60,760 nucleotides of DNA from Bradyrhizobium sp. (GCF_030646015.1 NZ_JAUSLT010000049.1:1-60760), one strand, 5' to 3'. Numbered from the stretch's first letter, positions 28,026 to 35,838 are shown. A program made the numbers and translations. Notes: generated by a model from the letters alone, not told the origin.

Positions 28026-29246
28026 ATGTCGGGACAGCGAAGCATTGTCATCTGCGGCGGCGCATTCGCCGGATTGGCGCTGGCCCTGGCGCTGCGTCAG
28101 GGCCTCGGCGCCGATATTCCGGTCATTGTCGCCGATCCGGCGCTAGCCTCGCGGCCGAGCCGCGACCCCAGGGCCACGGCGATCGTTGCGGCCTGCCGCC
28201 GGCTGTTCGAGGCCCTCGGTGTCTGGGACCAGGTCGCGGGGCAGGCGCAGCCGATCACCGACATGGTCGTCACCGATTCCAAGCTGGAAGACGCCACAAG
28301 GCCGGTGTTCCTGACCTTTGCCGGCAACGTCGAGCCGGGCGAACCGTTCGCGCACATGGTCGAGAACCGCCACCTGATCGACGCGCTGGTCGCGCGCGCC
28401 GAGGCCGTGGGCATCGATCTCAGGGCCACCGCGGTCACCAGTTTCGAGTCGCGCAGCGATGGCGTCGATGTGACGCTGGCCGACGGCAGCATGATCGAGG
28501 CGAGCCTTTTGGTCGCCGCCGACGGCGCGCGCTCGAAGCTGCGCGAGCGCGCGGGCATCGCCACCCATGGCTGGGATTACGACCAGTCCGGCATCGTCGT
28601 CACCGTCGGCCACGAGCGCGAACATCACGGCCGCGCCGAGGAACATTTTTTGCCGGCGGGTCCGTTCGCGATCCTGCCGCTGACCGGCAACCGCTCGTCG
28701 CTGGTGTGGACCGAGAAGCGCACTGAGGCCGCGCGCATGGTGGCCTTGAGCGAAGAGGAATTTCACGGCGAACTCGAGCAGCGCTTTGGCTTGCACCTCG
28801 GCGAGATCAAGGCGCTCGACAAGCCCCGCGCGTTTCCGCTCGGCTATTTCGTCGCGCGCTCCTTCATCGGCGAGCGTCTGGCGCTGGTCGGCGACGCCGC
28901 GCATGTGATTCACCCGATCGCGGGCCAGGGGCTCAATATGGGCCTGAAGGATGTCGCCGCACTGGCCGAAGTGATTGTCGACGCCGCGCGGCTCGGCATG
29001 GATCTGGGCCAGGCCGACGTGCTCGACCGCTACCAGCGCTGGCGCCGGTTCGACACCATGGCGATGGGGCTCGCCACCAATTCGCTCAATCTTTTGTTCT
29101 CCAACGAATCGAAGCTGCTGCGCACGGTGCGCGACATCGGCCTCGGCCTGGTCGACCGCGCCCCACCACTGAAGAACCTGTTCATCCGCCAGGCCGCGGG
29201 CCTGTCCGGCGAAGTGCCGCGGCTGCTGAAGGGTGAGGCGCTGTAG
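28026..29246 (+). CDS. UbiH/UbiF/COQ6-family FAD monooxygenase
   Basis: 406-residue flavoprotein of the ubiquinone-ring hydroxylase group. The N-terminal FAD-binding GGAFAGLALALAL, the middle GADGARS-type motif (VAADGARSKLRE) and the C-terminal GDAAHVIHPIAGQGLNMGLKD are all present. These enzymes add hydroxyl groups to the polyprenyl benzene ring during ubiquinone synthesis; alphaproteobacteria use several paralogues with different regiospecificity, so the exact position cannot be assigned. Divergent from tesB across a palindromic repeat. Confidence 0.9.
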   Translation: MSGQRSIVICGGAFAGLALALALRQGLGADIPVIVADPALASRPSRDPRATAIVAACRRLFEALGVWDQVAGQAQPITDMVVTDSKLEDATRPVFLTFAGNVEPGEPFAHMVENRHLIDALVARAEAVGIDLRATAVTSFESRSDGVDVTLADGSMIEASLLVAADGARSKLRERAGIATHGWDYDQSGIVVTVGHEREHHGRAEEHFLPAGPFAILPLTGNRSSLVWTEKRTEAARMVALSEEEFHGELEQRFGLHLGEIKALDKPRAFPLGYFVARSFIGERLALVGDAAHVIHPIAGQGLNMGLKDVAALAEVIVDAARLGMDLGQADVLDRYQRWRRFDTMAMGLATNSLNLLFSNESKLLRTVRDIGLGLVDRAPPLKNLFIRQAAGLSGEVPRLLKGEAL

Positions 29247-29251
29247 AGCCC

Positions 29252-29384
29252 GTCGTCCCTGCGAACGCAGGGACCCATACGCCGTGCCGTCGATATTTTC
29301 GGTAGTGGTAACGGACGTATTGAACTATTGCGCCATTGCGTCAGATGACCGGGGTTATGGGTCCCTGCGTTCGCAGGGACGACG
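29252..29384. repeat. Palindromic repeat, GTCCCTGCGAACGCAGGGAC family
   Basis: Second copy of the element at 10140: CCCTGCGAACGCAGGG at the left end and its inverse CCCTGCGTTCGCAGGG at the right end, with flanking CCATA. It separates the convergent UbiH-like and Trm112 genes. Confidence 0.8.
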
Positions 29385-29408
29385 CAGAAAGAGGTTTGCG
29401 CTAATTCC

Positions 29409-29606
29409 TCAATCGATCTTCCTCGCCTCTTCCGGCAGCATGATCGGGATGCCGTCGCGGATCGGATAGGCGAGCTTGGCCGAACGCGAGATCAGTTCCT
29501 GCTTGGCCGCGTCGAACTCCAGCGGGCCCTTGGTCAGCGGACAGACCAGGATTTCCAGCAATTTGGGATCGACGGTGCCTTCAAGGCGTTCGGACGGGGA
29601 GGTCAT
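29409..29606 (-). CDS. Trm112 family protein
   Basis: 65-residue small protein of the Trm112/YcaR family. It has the family core [17 protein letters not shown] and [13 protein letters not shown]. Only one of the zinc-binding cysteines typical of eukaryotic Trm112 is present, as in many bacterial members. Eukaryotic Trm112 activates methyltransferases; the bacterial function is less clear. In related genomes this gene often follows a LON-domain gene, which here is about 4.6 kb away. Confidence 0.9.
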   Translation of the reverse strand: MTSPSERLEGTVDPKLLEILVCPLTKGPLEFDAAKQELISRSAKLAYPIRDGIPIMLPEEARKID

Positions 29607-29670
29607 GCGGTGGTCTCCGGCTCGGGTTGCGATCCCTTAGCATATTCGTTCGGCGCGGCCAGCCGCCTCG

Positions 29671-30207
29671 TCATCGCGTCGCGATGACGAGCAGTTCGTC
29701 GATCACGGCGGCCTGTTTCGCCCTAGGCAGCTTCTGTTCCGACAGCGCATAGCCGAGATAGGCCCAATAGAGGATCTGCGCCCGGGCCCGGGCCACCGCG
29801 GGGGGCAGTCCGTTGGCCCGAAACAGGTTTTCCACGTAGCTCAGCCGGCGCCGGTCGATGGCCTGCACCGCCGCCCGGGCCTTGGGATCGACGCTTGCCC
29901 AGGTGCGGACCGCGCTCTCCAGCGCCGGCCTGTTGCCGAATGCGCCGCGCAGCAGCCTAGGCAGCGGATTGGCGGTGCCGGATGCGGCTTCGAGATTGGC
30001 GATGACCTGTTCGGCGGCGACATCGCGCCAATGCGCGAGGATCGCGGCGTGGAATGCTCCGATATCGGCGAAGTGCCAGTAGAAGCTGCCCCGCGACACC
30101 CCCATCGCCTTGGCCAGCGGCTCGGCCTTCAGCGCCGTAAAGCCGCTGGCGGTCAGCGTCTTGAGGCCCTGATCGAGCCAGTCTTTGGCGGAGAGTTGAT
30201 CGGCCAT
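29671..30207 (-). CDS. TetR-family transcriptional regulator
   Basis: 178-residue repressor-like protein. The N-terminal helix-turn-helix is clear (LTASGFTALKAEPLAKAMGV, then SRGSFYWHF), followed by an alpha-helical ligand domain that cannot be matched to a named regulator. It diverges from a small membrane-protein gene at 30304. The gap holds two ATACA-N4-TGTAT palindromes, one 24 nt before the tetR start, which suits autorepression plus control of the neighbour. Confidence 0.9.
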   Translation of the reverse strand: MADQLSAKDWLDQGLKTLTASGFTALKAEPLAKAMGVSRGSFYWHFADIGAFHAAILAHWRDVAAEQVIANLEAASGTANPLPRLLRGAFGNRPALESAVRTWASVDPKARAAVQAIDRRRLSYVENLFRANGLPPAVARARAQILYWAYLGYALSEQKLPRAKQAAVIDELLVIATR

Positions 30208-30230
30208 GGGGATCCCTGTGACATCTCACC

Positions 30231-30244
30231 ATACACTACTGTAT
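30231..30244. promoter_or_regulatory. Candidate TetR operator 1
   Basis: ATACACTACTGTAT: perfect five-base arms ATACA/TGTAT with a 4-base spacer. It touches a TTGACA box (30244-30249) that could serve as the -35 element for the rightward gene. Confidence 0.6.
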
Positions 30245-30274
30245 TGACAGCCGGCGGCGCAACATCCATACCTA

Positions 30275-30292
30275 CCATACAGTCATGTATGG
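30275..30292. promoter_or_regulatory. Candidate TetR operator 2
   Basis: CCATACAGTCATGTATGG contains the same ATACA-N4-TGTAT core with the palindrome extended by two bases each side. Its centre is 46 bp from operator 1. The right end runs into the GGAGG ribosome site (30291-30295) of the gene at 30304, so binding would cover the transcript start area. Confidence 0.65.
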
Positions 30293-30303
30293 AGGCGGTT
30301 CCG

Positions 30304-30654
30304 ATGCGCGATCTTCTGCTGCAATGTTCAGGGGTCGCCGCGATCGCGGTGGCGTTGATTCACGGCGTGCTCGGCGAGACCAAGGTGTTTGCCCGCGCCA
30401 CCATCGAGCCGCCTCGGCTGCGCCAGCTGATCCGGCTGGTCTGGCAGGCCGGCACCGTGGCCTGGATCGGCGGCGGTGCGCTGCTGATCGCGGCGCCCTC
30501 GATGGCGTCGGAGCCGGCGCGGCACTGGATCATCGTCACGCTCGCCGTCGTGTTCGGATTCGCCGCTCTCGCCAACGCATGGGCGATGCGCGGCCGGCAC
30601 ATTGGCTGGGTAGCGCTGAGCGGCGTGGTCGCGCTGGCGGTGGCGGGGTATTAG
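30304..30654 (+). CDS. Small four-helix membrane protein, TetR-linked
   Basis: 116-residue hydrophobic protein with four predicted membrane helices (about 7-27, 41-62, 75-95 and 99-116). No named family recognised. ATG at 30304 has GGAGG eight bases upstream; another ATG at 30289 is in frame but lies within the operator. It is divergent from the TetR gene and flanked upstream by twin operators, so it is very probably the regulated target, and may be an exporter accessory or stress protein. Function unknown. Confidence 0.75.
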   Translation: MRDLLLQCSGVAAIAVALIHGVLGETKVFARATIEPPRLRQLIRLVWQAGTVAWIGGGALLIAAPSMASEPARHWIIVTLAVVFGFAALANAWAMRGRHIGWVALSGVVALAVAGY

Positions 30655-30682
30655 AAGCCTCGATGCTCGCGTGACCGGAGCC

Positions 30683-31126
30683 TCACGCGCTCTTTGATTT
30701 CTTTTTGGCTGCCCGCGCCGAAATGTTCAGTGCCACCGCGGCGCGAATGAGCGCCTTCAATGCCTTTTCATCGATCTTGTCGCCCTCATGGATATCGATG
30801 GCGCGCCGAACGTTGCCTTCGAGGCTGGAGTTAAAGAGGCCTGACGGGTCTTCGAGCGCGGCGCCTTTGGCAAAAGTCAGCTTCACCGCATTCTTGTAGG
30901 TCTCGCCGGTGCAGAGGATGCCGTCATGCTCCCACACCGGAACCCCGCGCCACTTCCACGCCTCGACCACTTCGGGATCGGCCTGCTTGATGACAGCTCG
31001 GACCCGGGCGAGCGTCTCGCCGCGCCAATCGCCGAGCTCCCGGATCCTCGCATCGATCTGCCGGGAGGGAGGGTCTTCTGTCTTCGCCTCCTTCTGGTCG
31101 CTTTTCTTCATGATCGTTGCCTTCAT
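30683..31126 (-). CDS. DUF1801-like protein
   Basis: 147-residue protein with the DUF1801/YdhG core: RIRELGDWRGETLARVRAVI, VVEAWKWRGVPVWEH and YKNAVKLTFAKGA, ending in a lysine-rich tail. The fold is an alpha/beta domain of unknown function found in many bacteria. Start ATG at 31126 is backed by a strong AGGAGGGAGG ribosome site. It is the last gene of an arsR-SRPBCC-membrane protein-DUF1801 cluster, with a 10-nt gap to the preceding gene. Confidence 0.85.
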   Translation of the reverse strand: MKATIMKKSDQKEAKTEDPPSRQIDARIRELGDWRGETLARVRAVIKQADPEVVEAWKWRGVPVWEHDGILCTGETYKNAVKLTFAKGAALEDPSGLFNSSLEGNVRRAIDIHEGDKIDEKALKALIRAAVALNISARAAKKKSKSA

Positions 31127-31136
31127 TGCCTCCCTC

Positions 31137-31355
31137 CTATCCGCCGGCAGCGCGTTCACTGCTCCGCCCGAGATACGGCAGCGCAAACATGTACAGGCCG
31201 GTAAACAGCAGCAGGAAGAGCGGCGGCAGTGGCGAGTAGACCACCCAGGCAGGAGGCTCGCCCACGCCCATCGCGACGAAGTTGGCGATCACCGTCACCG
31301 TAAAGGCGATCGACAGCCAGCGGTGAATCTGCCGAATCCACTTGTTCCAATTCAT
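31137..31355 (-). CDS. Small two-helix membrane protein
   Basis: 72-residue protein starting MNWNKWIRQIHRWLSIAF, with two hydrophobic helices (about 13-32 and 43-62). The start is supported by GGAGG six bases upstream. No named family recognised. It lies 43 nt after the SRPBCC gene and 10 nt before the DUF1801-like gene on the same strand, so it belongs to the ArsR-controlled cluster. Confidence 0.75.
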   Translation of the reverse strand: MNWNKWIRQIHRWLSIAFTVTVIANFVAMGVGEPPAWVVYSPLPPLFLLLFTGLYMFALPYLGRSSERAAGG

Positions 31356-31398
31356 GGGGCCTCCGTTCAAGATGAACTCATGTGCGGCGCGGCAGACG

Positions 31399-31830
31399 TC
31401 AGCCCGTCCGCACCAGCACCTCTTCCAGCTTCGCAAAGAACTGCTGCCATCCGGCGTTGGCGCCGCCGAAGGCCTGTCGCTGGTCCGGCCGGAAGCCAAC
31501 CTGCTCCATGCGCAGCAGAGTCCCTGATTTCGTCGGCTTGATCGTAAAGGTCACCACGCTGTTCAGATTGAAGGCCGCATCGGCGTGCGCAAAATTCCAG
31601 GTGTAGGACAGCGTCTTGTCCGGCTCGACGACGAGGATCTCGCAGTCCAGCACGCCGCCCCAGTCGCCGCGCAGATTGAAGCGGTGACCCACGACCGGCG
31701 CAAAATCGTTCTTCATCAGCCACTCCTCCATCAGGTGTGGCTGGGTGAGCGCGCGCCAGATTTTTGCGGGCGGATGGGGAAACTCACGTTCGACGGCGAC
31801 GGAGCGCGTTTCAGTCGCTCGTGCGGTCAT
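31399..31830 (-). CDS. SRPBCC/AHSA1-domain protein
   Basis: 143-residue START-like domain protein. It has REFPHPPAKIWRALTQPHLMEEW at the N-terminal end and the C-terminal GWQQFFAKLEEVL helix that closes the ligand cavity. These proteins bind hydrophobic ligands and, when partnered with an ArsR regulator, often form two-gene stress modules. The ATG overlaps the arsR end by 4 nt (ATGA), so translation is coupled. Confidence 0.9.
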   Translation of the reverse strand: MTARATETRSVAVEREFPHPPAKIWRALTQPHLMEEWLMKNDFAPVVGHRFNLRGDWGGVLDCEILVVEPDKTLSYTWNFAHADAAFNLNSVVTFTIKPTKSGTLLRMEQVGFRPDQRQAFGGANAGWQQFFAKLEEVLVRTG

Positions 31831-32159
31831 TGGTCCATCCTTTTGAGCAGGTCTTCGAGGTCGTCGAACCGGGCCTGCCAGAAGCCGACCATTTGGCCGC
31901 TCCAGTCGATCAGGGGCCCGAGCGCGCCGGGCTGCGCGCTGTAATGGGTCTGGCGGCCCTCGTGGCGGTCGAGCACCAGCCCGGCTTGCCGCAGAATGCC
32001 CAGATGTTTCGAGACCGCCGGCTGCGAGACCCCGGACTGCGCCGTCAGGGCCCCCACCGTCTGCTCCCCCTCGCGGCACAGCCGCTCGAACAGCGCCCGC
32101 CGGGTCGGATCGGCCAGCGTTTTGAACAGCACGTCGGGAGCGCTTGGCATCATCTTCAA
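31827..32159 (-). CDS. ArsR-family transcriptional regulator
   Basis: 110-residue winged-helix regulator. The recognition region is VGALTAQSGVSQPAVSKHL, followed by the wing. It begins with ALADPTRRALFERL-type helices (here LADPTRRALFERLC). No metal-binding cysteine pair is evident apart from one Cys in helix 2, so it is more likely a non-metal regulator of the SRPBCC-partner subgroup. A perfect operator lies 12 nt upstream of its start, suggesting autoregulation. Confidence 0.92.
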   Translation of the reverse strand: MKMMPSAPDVLFKTLADPTRRALFERLCREGEQTVGALTAQSGVSQPAVSKHLGILRQAGLVLDRHEGRQTHYSAQPGALGPLIDWSGQMVGFWQARFDDLEDLLKRMDQ

Positions 32160-32170
32160 TAACCAGTTGA

Positions 32171-32189
32171 TTATGGATATAATCCATAA
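32171..32189. promoter_or_regulatory. Perfect palindromic operator of the ArsR operon
   Basis: TTATGGATATAATCCATAA: 8-base arms TTATGGAT/ATCCATAA around ATA, with no mismatch. It is AT-rich in a GC-rich genome and lies 12 bp before the arsR start codon, where a dimer would block transcription. Confidence 0.75.
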
Positions 32190-32422
32190 CCTCGGGGTTA
32201 TGTATGAGTCAAGCCCGCGCCTAAAGACCAGAGACGGAGCGGCAAGCGTGGATTATCGACGCCAGCTCGATGCTCGCTCGCGCATTTCCAAACTCAGGGG
32301 CTGGCTGCCGCTCAGCGCCTGGAAATCTTGCGACGCTTGCAGGCGGCTTGCGGAAGGCGGGGCTACCGGAATAGCGGACCCGCAATCGGAATTTTCCGCC
32401 CGCAGTCCTGCCGGACGCGCCA
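32190..32422. other. Intergenic region between divergently placed arsR and the end of araC
   Basis: 233 nt, slightly lower in GC than its surroundings. No gene or known element recognised on either strand. Confidence 0.5.
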
Positions 32423-33409
32423 TCAGGCAATTGGGGCGGACCGCTTCAGGGTCTCGGACGGAAGCTCTCCAAAAGTGAGCCGGAAGTCCCGTGCGAAATG
32501 GCCGGGATTCTGAAATCCGCATTTCAGCGCGACCTGGATCACCGCGGTGCGTTCGCTCGACTGTTCGAGCATCTCGCGCGCCCGGTCCAGTCGTACTCGC
32601 TTGGCAAAGTCTGCCGGCGAGTAGCCACGGTCTCTCTTGAACTGCCGGAACAGGCTCCTGGCGCTCACATTGGCCACCGCTACCATCGCTTCGATATCGA
32701 TGGGCTTGTCCCAGTTCGCCTCGATGAATTCCTCGACCCGCTTGACCGCCGACGAACCGGCTGGCAGCGGCTCCCGCAGAAGGAACTGCGTATAGTTGTG
32801 CCGGTGGCACATCAGAAACTTCATGATCACCATGCGCTCGACTTCCGCGGCCGCGAGGTCGGAGAAAAAAGTGCCGCGCTCGTTGAAGTCCGTCGCGAAG
32901 CTGAAGATTCTGCGTCGCAACGCGTCCATCGCGGGACTGCGGTCGACGCTGTCGTCAAACACCAGGTTCCCCGAAATCGGTTGTCCGATCAGCGCACCGA
33001 GATGCCGATGCAGCGCATCAATTTCGATTCGCAGCACGAGCTGGCAATAGCCGCCCTTGAAATCGAGCTTCACGGGTCTCTCCGGCGGTAACACCATAGT
33101 CCAGGATCCTGGTGCAATCTCGCCGGTCTGGCCATCGACCGTGTACTGCCCCGAGCCCTGAATATTGAAGATCTGGCGGACGAAGGTGGCCTGGCCAAAA
33201 TCCAGCGACACGTCGCTGGCGTACTCGCAATAAGAGAGCCCAAGCCCGATCATCTGCAGATGGTTGGCCCGAACCCCGAATTCGCTCCGGCTGCCGCCGA
33301 TGTCGAAGCCGATGGCGCCGAAGACGCTGAACAGGCGGTCGCGCGCGAACGCCGGGTCGTTCGATCGCATCACCGGATAACGATTCAACAACGGGGATCG
33401 TAAAGGCAT
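32423..33409 (-). CDS. AraC-family transcriptional regulator
   Basis: 328-residue regulator. The N-terminal 200 residues form a cupin-like sensing domain of the AraC_binding_2 kind (FNIQGSGQYTVDGQ, APGSWTMVLPPERP). The C-terminal double helix-turn-helix is standard: NWDKPIDIEAMVAVANVSAR, SLFRQFKRDRGYSPADFAKR and CGFQNPGHFARDFRLTFGELP. Its target genes are unknown; the neighbours are remnants or unrelated. Some members of this subgroup control aromatic-degradation operons, but none is adjacent. Confidence 0.9.
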   Translation of the reverse strand: MPLRSPLLNRYPVMRSNDPAFARDRLFSVFGAIGFDIGGSRSEFGVRANHLQMIGLGLSYCEYASDVSLDFGQATFVRQIFNIQGSGQYTVDGQTGEIAPGSWTMVLPPERPVKLDFKGGYCQLVLRIEIDALHRHLGALIGQPISGNLVFDDSVDRSPAMDALRRRIFSFATDFNERGTFFSDLAAAEVERMVIMKFLMCHRHNYTQFLLREPLPAGSSAVKRVEEFIEANWDKPIDIEAMVAVANVSARSLFRQFKRDRGYSPADFAKRVRLDRAREMLEQSSERTAVIQVALKCGFQNPGHFARDFRLTFGELPSETLKRSAPIA

Positions 33410-33663
33410 TCCGCGAATCAGGCCCAGTTTGATCGGCGTATATATGATGCGTACCCTTCCTTCTCCAGTCCACCAACAATCGGGGCAGCTACGAATTGCC
33501 GCGGCCGATATTCAAATCGCGCCTCGGGCAACCAGATACCGCCACGCCTTTCCGGTAACCGGCCAATCCTGCCTTTCCCGTCTTGGCGGAATCCGGCTTT
33601 GCCGTCACCGAACGGTCTAAGCCCGTACTAACCCGGATGAATTAGTTAGCAGTCGGTCGCTCG

Positions 33664-33933
33664 TTGCCGAGCGCTCTTCCTATCGCAGGCCTGCCGCCGC
33701 CATACCTCGAGGAGGCCGACCAGGTCCAACTGCGCTCCCGGATCATCGAGGCTCAGTCGAAGGCAAGGGAGCAAATCTTTCGTTCCATCCTGTTGCTCGA
33801 CATCGCCGCGCAGCACGCACGTCAGATCGCGAAGCGAACCGATGATCCCGCGTTGAACAAAAACCTTGGCGCCCAGGTCACGATTGTCGAGCATCTGATC
33901 CAGATCGCCCGAGACATGGCGCTGAAACTCTAG
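33664..33933 (+). CDS. Hypothetical helical protein, possibly 5'-truncated
   Basis: An 89-codon frame opening at a TTG. The body looks coding: amphipathic helices with RSRIIEAQSKAREQIFRSIL and LGAQVTIVEHLIQIARDMAL. No ATG lies between the upstream in-frame stop and this frame, and no ribosome site is evident, so the true 5' end may be lost. It ends 14 nt before the chemoreceptor remnant. It may be an accessory gene of the former receptor or a degraded fragment. Confidence 0.45.
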   Translation: MPSALPIAGLPPPYLEEADQVQLRSRIIEAQSKAREQIFRSILLLDIAAQHARQIAKRTDDPALNKNLGAQVTIVEHLIQIARDMALKL

Positions 33934-33947
33934 GCCACGCTGCAACC

Positions 33948-34196
33948 TTGATCGTCTCGAAGACGGACATCAAAGGCAGGCTCACCCATTTCAACGACCA
34001 GTTTATCGCCGCATCAGGCTTCATCGAACAGGAGCTGATCGGCCAACCGCACAACATTGTCCAGGTCAATCGCGGCGCCGCCGAAACCGGCTCCGCCTCG
34101 TCGCAAGTGCTCTCCTCCGCCCAATCGCTGTCGGCGGAAAGCAACCGGCTCAAGCTGGAGGTGGGCAAGTCTCTCGCGACGGTCCGGGCCGCGTGA
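33948..34196 (+). pseudogene. PAS-domain chemoreceptor remnant with internal deletion
   Basis: The 82-codon frame joins two parts that belong at opposite ends of an Aer-like receptor. Residues 1-36 are the start of a PAS domain (IVSKTDIKGRLTHFND, then EQELIGQPHNIV). Residues 40-82 are the extreme C-terminal tail of a methyl-accepting chemotaxis protein (NRGAAETGSASSQVLSS, ending ATVRAA). The usual roughly 400 intervening residues, with the membrane anchor, HAMP and signalling hairpin, are absent, as is the normal start. The frame is preserved across the junction. Not functional as a receptor. Confidence 0.75.
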
Positions 34197-34203
34197 GCCC
34201 GGG

Positions 34204-34878
34204 CTACTGCAATCCGGTGTCGCCGCTGGTGCGCTTCTTGGCGAGATCCATCTCGGTCACCGCGACCAGGATTTCGGCGCGGGTCTTGAGGTCGGGGGCT
34301 TCCAGCATCGCCTGCTTTTCCGGCGCGCCGTAGGGCGACATCATCGCCAGCGCGTTGACCAGCGCCTCGTTGGGCGCGCTCTCGACGCCTTCCCAGTCCA
34401 CTTTGAGATTGTTGGCTTTGAGAAAATCCGTCAGCACCGTCAGCAGCGCCTCGCGGTCGACTTCCTCCTCGCCCTTGCGCGCGGTGAAATCGTCGATGTA
34501 GGGGAAATAATCCACCTTGCATTGCCGGTACGCGGTCAGCACCGTCAGCTCCTCGATCACCTTGAAGCGCGCGATGCCGGTGAGTTCGAGGATGTAGCGG
34601 CCGTCGCCGGCCTCGGCGAGCTGGGTGATCCGTCCGACGCAGCCGACTCGAAACAGCGCCGGCTTGGCCTCGTCGCGCGAGTGGGAGAAATCCGGCTGGA
34701 TCATCCCGATCAGCCGGTGGCCGTCGCGCAGCGAATCATCCACCAACGCGAGGTAGCGCGGCTCGAAAATATTGAGCGGCATCTGGCCGCGCGGCAGCAA
34801 CAGCGCGCCCGGTAGCGGAAACACCGGGATCACCTCGGGAAGGTCGCCGGGTCCGCGATATTCGGCATTGATCGGCAT
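34204..34878 (-). CDS. LON-substrate-binding-domain protein
   Basis: 224-residue protein consisting of the N-terminal substrate-binding domain of Lon protease without ATPase or protease parts. Typical segments are VIPVFPLPGALLLPRGQMPL, NIFEPRYLALVDD and RFKVIEE. Such stand-alone LON domains are common in alphaproteobacteria next to the thioredoxin-like CnoX gene and a Trm112 gene; their role in proteostasis is not settled. It lies 36 nt after cnoX on the same strand, so co-transcription is likely. Confidence 0.9.
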   Translation of the reverse strand: MPINAEYRGPGDLPEVIPVFPLPGALLLPRGQMPLNIFEPRYLALVDDSLRDGHRLIGMIQPDFSHSRDEAKPALFRVGCVGRITQLAEAGDGRYILELTGIARFKVIEELTVLTAYRQCKVDYFPYIDDFTARKGEEEVDREALLTVLTDFLKANNLKVDWEGVESAPNEALVNALAMMSPYGAPEKQAMLEAPDLKTRAEILVAVTEMDLAKKRTSGDTGLQ

Positions 34879-34914
34879 TGGCGGTCCCGGTGCTAGGCTC
34901 GAAATCAGTGCGAT

Positions 34915-35838
34915 TTACGAAAACAGAATCGTCGACAGCCGCTTCCGCCCCTCGATGGTGGCTTCATCGGCCGGGCCCCACGCCTCGAAGAACTGCACCA
35001 ACTGCTTGCGCGCGCCGTCCTCGTTCCACTTGCGGTCCTTCTTGACGATGGCGAGCAGCTGTTCAGTGGCCTCGGCACGCTTGCCGCCGGCATTGAGCGC
35101 GGTGGCCAGATCGAATCGGGCCTGATGATCGAGCGGGTTTGCGGCGACTTTCTGTTCGAGCTCGGTGACCGGGCCGACCGCCTTGGCCTGCTCGGCGAGA
35201 TCGATCGAGGCCTGCACCGCCTTGACCGCGGCGTCGTTGCGCTTGGATTCCGGCACCATGGCGATGGTCTGCTTGGCCTGCTCGATGGCGCCTGTCGTGA
35301 CATAGCATTTCGCCAGGCCCGCCAGAGCGGGGATGTTGGTGGCATCCGCCGCCAGCACCTCGGCATAGATCTGCGCTGCGGTGGCGGCATCGCCTTCGGC
35401 CAGAACGGCTTCGGCTTCTTGCAGGATCTCGGCGATATTGGGCTCGCCTGTGCCCGGCATGCCCGCGGTCAGCTTGTCGATGAAGGCGGTGACCTGGCTT
35501 TCCGGCACCGCGCCCATAAAACCGTCGGCGGGCTGGCCGTTGACGAAGGCGATCACGGCCGGGATCGACTGGATGCCCATCTGGCCCGGAATCGCCGGAT
35601 GCTCGTCGATGTTCATCTTGACCAGCTTGACCTTGCCCTTGGCGGCGCGGACCGCCTTTTCGATGATGGGGGTCAGCTGGCGGCAGGGGCCGCACCATGG
35701 CGCCCAGAAGTCGATCAGCACCGGCTGGCGCTTCGATTCCTCGATGACGTCCTTCACGAAGGTCTGGGTGGTGGTTTCCTTGATCAAATCGGGCGCCGCC
35801 TGGGGCGCCGGTCCGCTGCCCTGCTCAATTATCGTCAC
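34915..35838 (-). CDS. cnoX: CnoX/YbbN-type thioredoxin-TPR chaperone
   Basis: 307-residue two-domain protein. Residues 25-130 are a thioredoxin fold with active site WCGPC (C49, C52). From about 135 a tetratricopeptide-like helical tail follows (EILQEAEAVLAEGD, repeated helices). E. coli CnoX has a degenerate active site, but this protein keeps both cysteines, like the Caulobacter form, so redox activity is expected along with a holdase role that delivers substrates to GroEL. Start is GTG at 35838, preceded by GAGGA. It leads the LON-domain gene. Confidence 0.9.
   Translation of the reverse strand: MTIIEQGSGPAPQAAPDLIKETTTQTFVKDVIEESKRQPVLIDFWAPWCGPCRQLTPIIEKAVRAAKGKVKLVKMNIDEHPAIPGQMGIQSIPAVIAFVNGQPADGFMGAVPESQVTAFIDKLTAGMPGTGEPNIAEILQEAEAVLAEGDAATAAQIYAEVLAADATNIPALAGLAKCYVTTGAIEQAKQTIAMVPESKRNDAAVKAVQASIDLAEQAKAVGPVTELEQKVAANPLDHQARFDLATALNAGGKRAEATEQLLAIVKKDRKWNEDGARKQLVQFFEAWGPADEATIEGRKRLSTILFS

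Noticed and set aside
31831..32187. N-terminal extension of the SRPBCC frame across arsR
   Set aside because: It is an out-of-frame reading of the arsR gene; the ATG at 31830 gives the normal SRPBCC start.
33429..33620. 63-codon open frame upstream of the hypothetical gene
   Set aside because: No ribosome site, no recognisable composition and no homology-like pattern; lies in a lower-GC gap.
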